Assembly: GCF_016702655.1 (NCBI RefSeq)
Contig: NZ_JADJDO010000004.1
Span: 186,001 to 250,000 of the forward strand
Direction of reading: 5' to 3'
DNA: 64,000 nt
Source of the DNA: Ideonella sp.
Lineage (GTDB): Bacteria > Pseudomonadota > Gammaproteobacteria > Burkholderiales > Burkholderiaceae_C
Shown piece after piece: positions 51,190-60,290 of the stretch (positions are counted from its first letter, which is position 1; every line of letters begins with the position of its first letter). The notes below the pieces were generated by a model. The model was not told where the DNA came from and ran no database searches. It was given only the letters and a program-made list of their open reading frames with translations. A program made the position numbers and the translations under genes.

Positions 51190-52482
51190 TCACGCCGCCG
51201 TGGGAGTCGAAGCGGGCAGCTTCATCTGCGCGGCGAGCTGTGCGCGCCCGCCGGACTTCATCCAGCCGTCGACCTTGCGCGCGTAGTCGACGACCTCGCT
51301 CATCGCCGAATCGAAGCCGAAGAAGCGATACGGGATGCCGAGCGCCTCGCAGGTGTCGCGCATCACGCCCATGCCGCGCACCAGGTTGGGCCCGCCGCGG
51401 CCGACGACGACGTAGAGCGGCTGTGCGCCGCTGCGCCCGAAGTGCTCGCGCAGCGCGTCGGCCATCGCGCGGAAGGTCTCGAAGATGTCGGTGTTGTTGC
51501 TCTTGCCCCCGATGATGAAGAGCACGTTGCTCTGCGCGAGCCAGTGCTTGAAGCAGATGCGCGCCACCGACTTCATCTTCTCGTAGGGCGGGTTGCCGCC
51601 GAAATCGGAACTGATGATCGCGTCGTCGCCCAGCATCTCGGTGACGAGCGAGTTCGCGCCACCACCGAAGGTCGGCGCGAGGATCGTGCCCTTGTCGTTG
51701 ATGACGTAGACGTCGCTCTGGCCCTGGTAGGTGCGCAGCTGGTTGATCTCCTGCTCGAAGTCGGAGAAGTCGGCCGCGAACAGGTGCGGCGGCAAGTCCA
51801 GGCGCTGCCAGCGCGGATCGTCGCGGTCGAAGCCGCATTTGAAGTCGCACGCCACCGGCGTCAACCGCCCCCGGCTGTCGGGGCGCAGGCGGATCGGGTT
51901 GAGCTCGAGCGTCGTCATCCCGAAGTCGTGGAACAGATCCCACAGGTTGGGCAGGTGCTGCACCAGCGGCGAGATGATCTGCTTGGGCGCCTTCAGCTCG
52001 GAGAGCGCGTTGGCGACGACGAAGGCTTTCAAGCCCGTCAGCGGATTGAATGGCACGCTGACGATCTGTGTCTTGTCGAGCTCCTCGATGTCCATGCCGC
52101 CGTGGTGCGTCAGCGTCATCGTCGGCGCCCGAAAGCGCGTGTTGTCGGTGAGCGAGAAGTACACCTCGTGCTCGGCCGGCACGGCGGCCTCGAAGGTCAC
52201 GCCATTCGACTTGGCGAAGGCGTGGCCGTGGCGGTGCTCGGCGAAGTAGAGCCGCTCCTTTTCGCTCAACGCCGTCTTCAGGTCCTTCGCCCGGCCGACG
52301 AGGCCGGCCTTGCCCTTCTTGCCCACGCCGCCCTTGAAGACCGGCTTGATGAACACCTCGCGGTGCTTTTCGAGCATCGCCTTGATGGCCTCCTCGCTGG
52401 CGTCGGGGCCGAGGATGTCGGGAACTGGGAAGCCTGCGAGCTGGAGCAGCTTCGCGCCGTGGAGCATGCCGGTGATCTGCAT
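51190..52482 (-). CDS. ATP-citrate-lyase-like ATP-grasp / synthetase beta subunit
   Basis: This 430-residue partner of the lyase-like protein has an N-terminal ATP-grasp region (MLHGAKLLQLAGFPVPDIL, VFIKPVFKGGVGKKGKAGLV) with the beta-type LELNPIRLRPDSRGRL metal-binding segment at about residue 220, and a C-terminal Rossmann-like half (TFGGGANSLVTEML, LFIIGGKSNNTDIFETFRAM, VGRGGPNLVRGMGVMRDTCE). Length and layout match the ACL-A type subunit, not succinyl-CoA synthetase beta (about 390). Ribosome binding site ACAAGGAGAGA precedes the ATG at 52482. The two proteins probably form one complex that makes an acyl-CoA with ATP and then cleaves it. Confidence 0.85.
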   Translation of the reverse strand: MQITGMLHGAKLLQLAGFPVPDILGPDASEEAIKAMLEKHREVFIKPVFKGGVGKKGKAGLVGRAKDLKTALSEKERLYFAEHRHGHAFAKSNGVTFEAAVPAEHEVYFSLTDNTRFRAPTMTLTHHGGMDIEELDKTQIVSVPFNPLTGLKAFVVANALSELKAPKQIISPLVQHLPNLWDLFHDFGMTTLELNPIRLRPDSRGRLTPVACDFKCGFDRDDPRWQRLDLPPHLFAADFSDFEQEINQLRTYQGQSDVYVINDKGTILAPTFGGGANSLVTEMLGDDAIISSDFGGNPPYEKMKSVARICFKHWLAQSNVLFIIGGKSNNTDIFETFRAMADALREHFGRSGAQPLYVVVGRGGPNLVRGMGVMRDTCEALGIPYRFFGFDSAMSEVVDYARKVDGWMKSGGRAQLAAQMKLPASTPTAA

Positions 52483-52523
52483 GGTCAGTCTCTCCTTGTG
52501 AATGCTTGGGGTGAAGCCGCGCG

Positions 52524-53531
52524 TCAGTTGTCGGGCTTGATCTTTGCGCGCGCGACGACGAGCTTCCAGCGCTTCTGCTCCTGCGCGATGAAGGCGGCGA
52601 ACTCGGCCGGCGCGCTGCCGACCGCGATCGCGGCGTCGCTGGCCAGGCGCTCGATCACGGCCGGCTCCCTCATCGCCTTTGCGGCCGCGGCAGCGAGCTT
52701 GTCGACTGCGGCCGGCGGCAGGCTGGCCGGCGCAAGCAGGCCGTACCACTGCGTCATCTCGAAGCCCGGGTAGCCTTGCTCTGCCACGGTGCCCACGTCG
52801 GGCAACTGGGCGATGCGCTGCGCCGATCCGGTGGCGATGCAGCGCAGCTTGCCGGTCTTGATGAACTGCAGCACCGCGGATGCGCCGACCGAGGCCGCGT
52901 CGAGCCGGCCCGCCATCAGGTCGGTGAGTTGCGGCCCGGTGCCGCGGTAGGGCACGTGGACCATGAAGATGTCGGTCGTCATCTTCAGGTACTCCATCGC
53001 CAGGTGGCCTGCGCTGCCGTTGCCGGCCGAGCCGTAGTTCAGCTTGCCGGGGTTCTTCTTCGCATAGGCGACGAACTCCTTCAGGTTCTTCGTCGGCAGG
53101 TCAGGATGGGCGAGGTAGAGGCTCGGCACCTTGGCCAGCAGCGAGACGGGGCGAAAGTCCTTGATGGGGTCGTAGGGCAGCTTGTCGAAGATGAACGGGT
53201 TGACCGCCAGCGTGCCGATGTGGCCGAGGATGATGGTGTGCTGGTCGTCCGCCCGCGCCACATCGGCCATCGCGACGTTGCCCGCCGCACCGGGCTTGTT
53301 GTCGACGAAGACCGACTGTCCGAGCGACTTTCCCATCTCGGCAGCGGCGGCGCGCGCAACGATTTCCGAGCTGCCGCCCGGCGCAAAGGGCACGACGAGT
53401 CGGATCGGCTTGGTTGGCCAGGCGGCCTGGGCCCGGCCGATGCCGGGCAACGCAGCCCCGGCGAGCCCGGCTGCGCTCCAGTGGATCCATTGACGGCGCG
53501 TGGTTTCGAGATTCTTCAAGCGTGTCTCCAT
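52524..53531 (-). CDS. Bug/TctC-family periplasmic binding protein
   Basis: A 335-residue exported binding protein. The N-terminal TTRRQWIHWSAAGLAGAALP with TRR and cleavage after GIGRAQA looks like a twin-arginine or Sec signal. Mature motifs: LVVPFAPGGSSEIVARAAAA, VDNKPGAAGNVAMADVARAD, VHVPYRGTGPQLTDLMAGR and TVAEQGYPGFEMTQWYGLLA. It lies inside the tripartite transporter operon between tctA and the lyase genes, so it is the second binding protein for the TctAB permease or a dedicated carrier for the lyase substrate. Confidence 0.92.
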   Translation of the reverse strand: METRLKNLETTRRQWIHWSAAGLAGAALPGIGRAQAAWPTKPIRLVVPFAPGGSSEIVARAAAAEMGKSLGQSVFVDNKPGAAGNVAMADVARADDQHTIILGHIGTLAVNPFIFDKLPYDPIKDFRPVSLLAKVPSLYLAHPDLPTKNLKEFVAYAKKNPGKLNYGSAGNGSAGHLAMEYLKMTTDIFMVHVPYRGTGPQLTDLMAGRLDAASVGASAVLQFIKTGKLRCIATGSAQRIAQLPDVGTVAEQGYPGFEMTQWYGLLAPASLPPAAVDKLAAAAAKAMREPAVIERLASDAAIAVGSAPAEFAAFIAQEQKRWKLVVARAKIKPDN

Positions 53532-53698
53532 TGGTTCGTTCGGCGAGCAACCCTTGCGAGCAGATCCGGCTTCGCCATCGGCGAGCGTTGTCGGGCGCCT
53601 CGCCGTCGCGCGGACGAAGCAACCCCGGGCGCGGCCGGACGGCGCACCAGTACAGAGGTCGGACTCAGGTCGGTTGGCCGCCGCGCCGCGGCCGCGGA

Positions 53699-55201
53699 TC
53701 AACGGTTCTTCAGGCGCTTGCGCAGGCGCATCAGGCGAGGTAGCAGCAGCACGCCCACGACGACCAGGAGCAGGAAGACCGACATCGGCCTGTCGATGAA
53801 GACGCTCCACTTGCCCTCGCCGATCGACAGCGCGTTGCGCATCTGCGCCTCGGCCAGGGGGCCCAGGATCATGCCGACGACGACCGGCGCGGTCGGGAAC
53901 TCGAAGCGCCGCATCACCACGCCGAGCAGGCCGATCGCGTAGAGCAGCACGAGGTCGAACGCCGACTGGCGCATGCCGTAGACGCCCACCGTCGCGAAGA
54001 TCAGGATCCCGGCATAGAGGTAGGTCTTGGGGATCTTGAGCAGCTTGACCCACATCCCCACCAGCGGCAGGTTCAGCACGAGCAGCATCACGTTGCCGAT
54101 GTAGAGCGACGCGATCAGCGCCCACACGAGCGCGGTGTTCTTCTCGAATAGCTGCGGCCCGGGCTGGATGCCGTAGTTCTGGAACGCGCCGAGCAGGATC
54201 GCGGTCGTGTTCGAGGTCGGGATACCGAGCGTCAACAGCGGGATCAGCGTCGCGGTGATGGCCGCGTTGTTGGCCGCTTCGGGCCCCGCGACGCCTTCGA
54301 TCGCGCCGGTGGTGCCGAACTCGTCCTTGTGCTTGGAGAGCTTCTTCTCGGTCGCGTAGCTCAGGAAGGTCGGGATCTCGCTGCCGCCGGCCGGGATCGT
54401 GCCGAACGGGAAGCCGATGAAGGTCGCGCGCAGCCAGGCCGGCGCCGAACGACGCCACTCCTGGCGCGTCATGTGCACCGACGTGAGCTTGTTCTGCGTC
54501 TCGACGACGCGGCCCTCGTAGAGCACGACGTAGAGCGCCTCGGCCACGGCGAAGAGGCCGACCGCGATCAGCACGACCTCGAGCCCGTCCATCATCTCCG
54601 GCACGCCCAGCGTGTAGCGCGCCTGGCCCGAGATCTGGTCGATGCCGACGAGGCCCATCGCCAGCCCGACGAAGAGCGCCGTCAGACCGCGCAAGGTGCT
54701 CTGCCCGAGAACCGCACTGACGGTGCAGAACGCGAGCACCATCAGCAGGAAGTACTCCGGAGGGCCGAGCTGGACGGCATAGTTGGCCACGATCGGCGCG
54801 AAGAACGTGACCAGCACGGTGGCAATGGTGCCGGCGACGAAGGAGCCGATGGCTGCCGTGGCCAGCGCCGCGCCGGCCCGGCCGTGCTTGGCCATCTTGT
54901 TGCCCTCCATGGCCGTGACCATGGAGCCAGCCTCGCCCGGCGTGTTGAGCAGGATCGAGGTGGTGGAGCCGCCGTACATCGCGCCGTAGTAGATGCCGGC
55001 GAAGAAGATCATCGACGCCGTCGGCTCGACCTTCAGCGTGATCGGCAGCAGCATCGCCACCGCCGTCGCCGGGCCGATGCCCGGCAGCACGCCGACCGCC
55101 GTGCCGATCGTGCAGCCGAGCAGGCACCACAGCAGGTTGACCGGCGTGCCGGCGGTAACGAAGCCCTGGATGAGTTGATTGAGTATGTCCATCAAATCCA
55201 T
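53699..55201 (-). CDS. tctA: Tripartite tricarboxylate transporter large membrane subunit TctA
   Basis: This 500-residue large permease of the TTT family has about eleven to twelve hydrophobic helices and the signature GVLPGIGPATAVAMLLPITL with the GPATAVAML core repeated in pseudo-symmetry as GIPTSNTTAILLGAFQNYG. Other family motifs: YGGSTTSILLNTPGEAGSMV and GFPFGTIPAGGSEIPTFLS. It imports carboxylates with H+ or Na+. The start may be 55201 (10-nt overlap with tctB) or 55192 (TGATG overlap); the second fits translational coupling slightly better. The binding-protein gene for it is either 55745 or 52524. Confidence 0.95.
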   Translation of the reverse strand: MDLMDILNQLIQGFVTAGTPVNLLWCLLGCTIGTAVGVLPGIGPATAVAMLLPITLKVEPTASMIFFAGIYYGAMYGGSTTSILLNTPGEAGSMVTAMEGNKMAKHGRAGAALATAAIGSFVAGTIATVLVTFFAPIVANYAVQLGPPEYFLLMVLAFCTVSAVLGQSTLRGLTALFVGLAMGLVGIDQISGQARYTLGVPEMMDGLEVVLIAVGLFAVAEALYVVLYEGRVVETQNKLTSVHMTRQEWRRSAPAWLRATFIGFPFGTIPAGGSEIPTFLSYATEKKLSKHKDEFGTTGAIEGVAGPEAANNAAITATLIPLLTLGIPTSNTTAILLGAFQNYGIQPGPQLFEKNTALVWALIASLYIGNVMLLVLNLPLVGMWVKLLKIPKTYLYAGILIFATVGVYGMRQSAFDLVLLYAIGLLGVVMRRFEFPTAPVVVGMILGPLAEAQMRNALSIGEGKWSVFIDRPMSVFLLLVVVGVLLLPRLMRLRKRLKNR

Positions 55202-55686
55202 CCGGTGGACGTGAGGCCGGGCAGATTGATCGCCAGCAACTGCGTGAACATCCAGAACACCGGCGCGGCGATCGCGAAGCCGATCGCCGCGTCGACGACG
55301 AGCGCGCGCAGGCTCAGGTCAAGCCGGCCCTCGGCCGACTTGAAGCCGCGCACCGCGAGCACGAAGCACAGCGTGCAGCTCAGGATGAAGCCGATCGTCG
55401 TGATCAGTGCTGCATTGACGAGCAGCGCGACCGACACCCAGGCGAACCCTGCCCAATGGCCCTGCGCCGCCCCCGAAGGTGTGCCCATCGCGCGGAACCC
55501 GCCGCTGCGCGCCTCCCACACCAGCCAGCCGCCGCACAGCGTCAGCATCGCGCCGACCACCCACGGGAAGAAGTTCGGTCCGACACCGGAGTAGCCGGCC
55601 TCGGACGAGATCTGGGTCGCGCCGCCGACCAGCAGCAACCCGAGCACCACCGTGCCCACGCCGAGCAGCGTTTGCTCAATCTTCAT
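55192..55686 (-). CDS. tctB: Tripartite tricarboxylate transporter small membrane subunit TctB
   Basis: This 164-residue small subunit has four predicted helices: LLGVGTVVLGLLLVGGATQI, FFPWVVGAMLTLCGGWLVWE, FAWVSVALLVNAALITTIGF and LRALVVDAAIGFAIAAPVFW. The motif SGVGPNFFPWVVG after helix 1 is typical of TctB. It is flanked by tctC and tctA, overlaps tctA, and completes the three-part importer. Confidence 0.93.
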   Translation of the reverse strand: MKIEQTLLGVGTVVLGLLLVGGATQISSEAGYSGVGPNFFPWVVGAMLTLCGGWLVWEARSGGFRAMGTPSGAAQGHWAGFAWVSVALLVNAALITTIGFILSCTLCFVLAVRGFKSAEGRLDLSLRALVVDAAIGFAIAAPVFWMFTQLLAINLPGLTSTGWI

Positions 55687-55744
55687 GAGAGCCCCCGTTG
55701 GACGAACCTTGCGCCGCCCACACGGCCGGCGCGAGAGCCCTGGG

Positions 55745-56704
55745 TCAGATCATTCCCGACTTCGCCATCACCGCGCGCAGGCTGGCGAACTCGTTGTCGA
55801 CGAAGGTTTCGAACTCAGGCCCGGCCATCAGCGCCGGCGTCCAGTTGTTCTTCTCCAGCGCCTCGGTCCAGGCCTTGCTCTTCGTGGCCTTGACGACCAT
55901 CTCGGTCAGCGCCTTGCGCTGCTCGGCCGTGATGCCGCCCGCGCCGTAGACGCCGCGCCAGTTGCCGATCACGACGTTGACGCCCTGCTCCTTGAGCGTC
56001 GGCACGGCGATGCCCTTCAGGCGCGCATCCGACGTGACGGCGATGGCGCGCATCTTGCCGGTGTTGATGTACTCGGCGAACTCGCTGTAGCCGCTGCCAC
56101 CGACGGTGACGTTGCCGCCCAGAATGGCCGCCGTCGCCTCGCCGCCGCCGCGGAAGGCGACGTAGTTGATCTTGGACGGATCGACGCCGACGTCGCGCGC
56201 GATCATCGCCGCGGCGATGTGCTCGGTCGATCCGCGCGAACCGCCGCCCCACTTGACGCTGCCGGGATCCTTCTTCATCTGCTCGATCACGTCCTTCATG
56301 GTCTTGAAGGGCGAACTCGCCGGCAGCACGAACACGTTGTACTCGCTCGTCAGACGCGCGATCGGCGTCGCCTGCGACAGCGACACCGGCGGCTTGCCGG
56401 TGATGATGCCGCCCACCATCACCGCGCCCATCACCATCAAGGCATTCGGGTCGCCCTTGCTGCCGTTGATGAACTGCGCCAGGCCGATGGCGCCGGCGGC
56501 GCCGCCCTTGTTGTCGTAGCTCACCGACGAGGCCACGCCTGCGTCCTGCAGCGCCTTTCCGAGCGCGCGGCCGGTGGTGTCCCAGCCGCCGCCGGGGTTG
56601 GCGGGGATCATCATCTTGACGTTGGCCGCGGCGCGTGCCGACAGCGGCAGCGCGCCCGCGGCGGCAAGGCAGGCAAGGGATTTGAGGAACGCGTCTCTGC
56701 GCAT
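55745..56704 (-). CDS. tctC: Tripartite tricarboxylate transporter binding protein TctC
   Basis: A 319-residue periplasmic protein (start ATG 56704, MRRDAFLKSL) with a signal peptide (core LACLAAAGALPLSARA). It is the typical TctC group, distinct from the generic Bug proteins: VKMMIPANPGGGWDTTGRAL, VSYDNKGGAAGAIGLAQFIN, VKWGGGSRGSTEHIAAAMIA and TGKMRAIAVTSDARLKGIAV. It is the first gene of the leftward operon, divergent from tctD by 128 nt, so the promoter region between them is the likely target of TctD. It captures the imported carboxylate for TctAB. Confidence 0.93.
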   Translation of the reverse strand: MRRDAFLKSLACLAAAGALPLSARAAANVKMMIPANPGGGWDTTGRALGKALQDAGVASSVSYDNKGGAAGAIGLAQFINGSKGDPNALMVMGAVMVGGIITGKPPVSLSQATPIARLTSEYNVFVLPASSPFKTMKDVIEQMKKDPGSVKWGGGSRGSTEHIAAAMIARDVGVDPSKINYVAFRGGGEATAAILGGNVTVGGSGYSEFAEYINTGKMRAIAVTSDARLKGIAVPTLKEQGVNVVIGNWRGVYGAGGITAEQRKALTEMVVKATKSKAWTEALEKNNWTPALMAGPEFETFVDNEFASLRAVMAKSGMI

Positions 56705-56832
56705 GGCGGGTCTCCGGAGCTGGGTTGCGAATGGAACCGATGTTCGCCGCAAAGCCTGTCAATCGGCTGTCGAAGGCCCTAGGGGAAACGCTGATGCCGG
56801 CGCTGGCCCGGCGCCCTGATAAGGTTGCCGCG

Positions 56833-57519
56833 ATGAAGCTGCTGCTCGTCGAGGACGACCCCACGATGCAGGCCACGCTGCAGCGCAGTTTCCAGCGCCG
56901 CGGCATGCAGGTCGTCGTCTGCGGCGACGGCGCGCGTGCGCTCGATCGCTGGCAGGCGAGCCTGCCCGACGTGGTCGTGCTCGACCTGAGCCTGCCCGGG
57001 CTCGACGGGCTTGAAGTGCTCACGCAGGCGCGCGCCGCAGGCCTCGCCACGCCGGTGCTCGTGCTGACCGCGCGCGGCACGGTCGGCGATCGCGTGCTCG
57101 GCCTGAATGCCGGCGCCGACGATTACCTCCCCAAGCCCTTCGACCTCGACGAACTCGAGGCGCGCGTGCGCGCGCTGGTGCGGCGCGCGCCGCACGGCGG
57201 CGAGCGCGATGCAGCGGCCGACGCCGCCGCCGAGTTCTGCGGCATGCGCTGCGACGCCGACAGCGGCGCGGTGTACCTGCACGGCACGGTGATGGGCCTG
57301 CCGCCGCGCGAACTCGCGCTGCTGCGCGCGCTGCTCGCGCGGCCGGGCCATGCGGTGGCGCGGGAGCGGCTGCTCGAAATCGTGTTCCCCGATCAGGCGC
57401 AGGTACAGGCCGAGGCGATCGAGGTCGTCGCCTACCGGCTGCGCAAGAAGATTGCCGGCACCGGCGCGCAACTCGTGACGCTGCGCGGCCTGGGCTATCT
57501 GCTCAAGGCTTCGCCTTGA
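56833..57519 (+). CDS. tctD: OmpR-family response regulator (TctD-like)
   Basis: This 228-residue response regulator has a receiver domain (residues 1-120) with acidic pair EDD at 7-9, phosphorylated Asp in VVVLDLSLPGLDGLEVL near residue 51, Thr in LVLTARG and Lys in YLPKPFDLDELEAR. The winged-helix output domain has LPPRELALLRALLARPGHAV and VEVVAYRLRKKI-like recognition residues. I start at ATG 56833. It is divergent from tctC and directly precedes the sensor kinase, the standard tctDE arrangement controlling tricarboxylate uptake. Confidence 0.94.
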   Translation: MKLLLVEDDPTMQATLQRSFQRRGMQVVVCGDGARALDRWQASLPDVVVLDLSLPGLDGLEVLTQARAAGLATPVLVLTARGTVGDRVLGLNAGADDYLPKPFDLDELEARVRALVRRAPHGGERDAAADAAAEFCGMRCDADSGAVYLHGTVMGLPPRELALLRALLARPGHAVARERLLEIVFPDQAQVQAEAIEVVAYRLRKKIAGTGAQLVTLRGLGYLLKASP

Positions 57520-57520
57520 A

Positions 57521-59020
57521 GTGAGACCCCCAAGCTCACCTCGTTCGCGCCCCCCCGAGGGGGAGCAGGCCTCCCTTGGGAGCGGCCCGGCGGGAGGCCT
57601 GTCAAGGAAACAGCCGCTGTCGTTGCGCAGCCAGTTGCTGATCGGCATCCTGCTGCCGGTGCTGGCGCTGCTCGCGTTCAACGCCGTCGGCCTGTACCGG
57701 CAGGCGCTGCGCGCTGCCGATACCGCCTACGACCGCACGCTGCTCGCCAGCGCCAAGGCGATCGGCGAGGAGCTCCACCTCAGCGGCTCGGGCGACGCTG
57801 CGCAGGTGCAGGCCACGGTGCCCTACTCGGCGCTCGAAGCCTTCGAGGCCGACAACCGCAGCCGCATGTTCTTCAAGGTCAGCGGCTTCCAGGGCGAGAT
57901 GGTCTCGGGCTTTCCGGACTTTCCGCCCTGGCGCGGTTCGCTGCCCGCGAAGGGCCCTTATGCGGCGCTGGTCGACTTCTACGACGACGCCTACCGCGGC
58001 CAGCCGGTGCGCGTGGCGGTGCTCTTGCAGCCGGTGGCCGGCGTCGAGGGGCAAGGCATGGCGACCATCCAGGTCGCCGAGACGCTCGAGCTGCGCCAGA
58101 CCCTGGCGCGCCAGATCCTGCTCGACACGCTGTGGCGCCAGGCGGCGCTGCTCGCCGTCGTGACCGCCGTCGTCGTGCTCGTGGTGCAGCGCGCGACGCG
58201 GCCGGTGCGCGAGCTGAGCGCGCAACTGCGCCAGCGCAGCGACAACGACCTCGCGCCGATCGACGCCTCGCGCTCGCCGCGCGAGTTGCTGCCCTTGCTC
58301 GACGCAACCAACCAGGTCATGGCCCGCCTCGCGCATCTGCTCGCCTACCAAAAGCGCTTCGTGCGCGACACCGCGCACCAGTTGCGCACGCCGCTGGCGG
58401 TGCTGCGCACGCAGCTGCAATCCGCGCAGCGCGGCGACGTCGAGCCAGCCCAGGCGCTGCACGAACTCGGCGCCACCGTCGAGCGCGCGACCACGCTCGC
58501 CAACCAGATGCTTGCGCTGGCCAAGGTCGAGCAGTTGCGCCAGCAGGGCGGCACGACGCGCCTGGACTGGGACGCCATCGTGCGCGCGGTTGCGCTCGAC
58601 CTGTCGGCGTTGATCGCCGAGCACCACCTCGACTTCGAGATCGAGACCGAGCCGGCGCCGGTCTCCGCGCACGAATGGGCGCTGCGCGAGCTCGCGCGCA
58701 ACCTGCTGCACAACGCGATCAAGCACTCGCCGCCGGGCGGAAGGCTGTCGGTGCGCGTTGCCTGTGACGATGCGAACCATGCCGTGCTGACGATCGCCGA
58801 CAGCGGCCCCGGCATCGCGCCCGAACTGCGGCTGCGCCTGTTCCAGCCATTCGCCGCCGGTGACGCGCGCAGCGGCTCGGGGCTGGGGCTCGCGATCTGC
58901 CACGAGATCGTCGCCAGCCTCGGCGGAGCGATCCGCCTCGTCAATCGCGAGGCGGGCGGCCGTATCGAAGGCCTGGACGCAATCGTCGAGCTCCCGCTGG
59001 CGCAGAATGTTGCCGCATGA
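57521..59020 (+). CDS. tctE: Sensor histidine kinase (TctE-like)
   Basis: This 499-codon frame begins at a GTG at 57521, one base after the response-regulator stop. The first about 30 codons run through a palindromic repeat, so the native N-terminus is uncertain; conserved sequence starts near LRSQLLIGILLPVLALLAFN (first membrane helix). A periplasmic sensor region (about 60-195) follows, then a second helix, the H-box VRDTAHQLRTPLAVL, N-box NLLHNAIKHSPPGG, G1 IADSGPGI and G2 GSGLGLAI. It phosphorylates the adjacent regulator in response to an external carboxylate. Its stop overlaps the S4-protein start by 4 nt. Confidence 0.92.
   Translation: MRPPSSPRSRPPEGEQASLGSGPAGGLSRKQPLSLRSQLLIGILLPVLALLAFNAVGLYRQALRAADTAYDRTLLASAKAIGEELHLSGSGDAAQVQATVPYSALEAFEADNRSRMFFKVSGFQGEMVSGFPDFPPWRGSLPAKGPYAALVDFYDDAYRGQPVRVAVLLQPVAGVEGQGMATIQVAETLELRQTLARQILLDTLWRQAALLAVVTAVVVLVVQRATRPVRELSAQLRQRSDNDLAPIDASRSPRELLPLLDATNQVMARLAHLLAYQKRFVRDTAHQLRTPLAVLRTQLQSAQRGDVEPAQALHELGATVERATTLANQMLALAKVEQLRQQGGTTRLDWDAIVRAVALDLSALIAEHHLDFEIETEPAPVSAHEWALRELARNLLHNAIKHSPPGGRLSVRVACDDANHAVLTIADSGPGIAPELRLRLFQPFAAGDARSGSGLGLAICHEIVASLGGAIRLVNREAGGRIEGLDAIVELPLAQNVAA
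57524..57607. repeat. GC-rich palindromic repeat at the 5' end of the sensor-kinase gene
   Basis: The segment starts AGACCCCCAAGCTCACC, has a CCCCCCCGAGGGGG centre and ends CTTGGGAGCGGCCCGGCGG. It is the same family as the in-gene copy at 14679-14764. It occupies the junction between the response-regulator stop and the first conserved codons of the kinase, and in the kinase frame it is read as a Pro/Ser/Gly-rich leader without stops. Confidence 0.75.
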
Positions 59021-59445
59021 GCGACAAGCCCGGACTACCGCGGATGCGCCTCGACAAGTGGCTGTGGGCGGCGCGCTTGTACAAGACGCGCGGCTTGGCG
59101 GTGGAGTTCATCGAGAAGGGCCGGGTGCAGGTCAACGGCCAGCCGGCCAAGCGCGCGCGCGAGCTGCATGTCGGCGACCTGCTCGCGCTGCGCCAGGGCG
59201 CGCAGGGCGAGATCGCGCGCGAGCTGCGCGTGCTGGGCTTGAGCGAGATGCGCGGCCCGGCGCCGGTGGCGCAGCAGCTCTACGAGGAGACGCCGCAGAG
59301 CATCGCCGCGCGCGAGGCGGCGGCGAAGGCGCGTCCCTTCGTGGCCGACCCGGCGCAGGCGATCGCGCAGGGGCGGCCCACCAAGCGCGACCGGCGCGAA
59401 CTTGCGCAATGGCAGCGCTGGAGCGCGAGCGCCGAGCCCGATTGA
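59017..59445 (+). CDS. hslR: S4-domain RNA-binding protein (Hsp15/HslR family)
   Basis: This 142-residue protein has an N-terminal S4 domain: MRLDKWLWAARLYKTRGLAV, EFIEKGRVQVNGQPAKRARE and LHVGDLLALRQG. It then has the basic C-terminal tail RPTKRDRRELAQWQRW typical of Hsp15, which binds stalled 50S subunits carrying nascent chains. Length agrees with HslR (about 130-140). The ATG overlaps the kinase stop, but the function suggests housekeeping and not a role in carboxylate sensing. Confidence 0.93.
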   Translation: MSDKPGLPRMRLDKWLWAARLYKTRGLAVEFIEKGRVQVNGQPAKRARELHVGDLLALRQGAQGEIARELRVLGLSEMRGPAPVAQQLYEETPQSIAAREAAAKARPFVADPAQAIAQGRPTKRDRRELAQWQRWSASAEPD

Positions 59446-59576
59446 AGCGTCGCCTCCACGGGCGACCCTGCGAAGACGGCCCGCATGACGCGAATGCGCT
59501 GGCGGCACCGCATGCGGATCGCATCGACGGATGCGTCCGGGTCGCCGGTTTAGGATTGCCGCCAAGAAGAACAATG

Positions 59577-60013
59577 CCTCGCGCAATGACCAAGACTCCA
59601 TCGAAGGCGCGGATGCTCATCGCCCGGCGCCTGCAGGTCGCCGCGGTCGCGGGCGGCCGGCCGCCAGGGCAGCAGGTTCATGTGCTGTCGGTGCGCGCGC
59701 AACTCGGCATGCGCGACCGCGGCCACTCGGCCTACTGCGCGACCAAGGGGGCGCTCGTGATGCTGATCAAGCAGCACGCGGTGGAGCTCTGCACGCACGG
59801 CATCACCGTCAACGGCGTCGCGCCGACCGTCGTGCGCGGCGAGATGGGGGCGCACTGGCTCGCCGTTCCCGTGGTACGCGACAAGCTGCTGCAGCGCATC
59901 CCGCTTGGCCGCGTGGCCGAGCCCGAAGACGTTGCCGGGCCGATGCAGTTCTTCTGCAGCCCGCCGCCGCGTTCGTCACCGGGCAGATCCGCGGTCTGAC
60001 CGCGACCCAGTAG
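59577..60013 (+). pseudogene. Remnant of a short-chain dehydrogenase fused to a foreign 5' end
   Basis: The readable part encodes the C-terminal half of an SDR: SVRAQLGMRDRGHSAYCATK (catalytic Ser and Y-x3-K), HAVELCTHGITVNGVAPTVV and IPLGRVAEPEDVAGPMQFF. Near 59960 the frame is lost; another frame continues AAAFVTGQIRGLTATQ to a stop at 60013, lacking the usual YVDGG before GLTATQ. The N-terminal NAD-binding half (GxxxGxG) is missing. The first codons (MTKTPSKARMLIARR) instead resemble the start of the membrane-protein gene at 60291. Upstream (59446-59576) and downstream (60014-60290) DNA holds no gene I can support. Confidence 0.75.
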
Positions 60014-60290
60014 CCGCGGGCTTCATCGGTCGCCACGCAGCGCGGCGTCCGCTTGCGGTTGTTGTCCCTTGCCGTTATCGGGCAATGAAATTTCGGGCAC
60101 GTGGTCGACTCGCCGCGAAGGGGACGCAGCCGCGCAGTGCACTCCGGCGCGACGCCCGCAGAACCCATTCGCCGACGCCTGCAGCCCGACTGGGTCGCTA
60201 CCGCGCAAGCCATGTCCCCGAGCGCCTGTCAGTCCGTACACTCGCTGCGGCGGAGCGCGGCGACGCAGCGAAAGAGAACGACCCCGAGCA

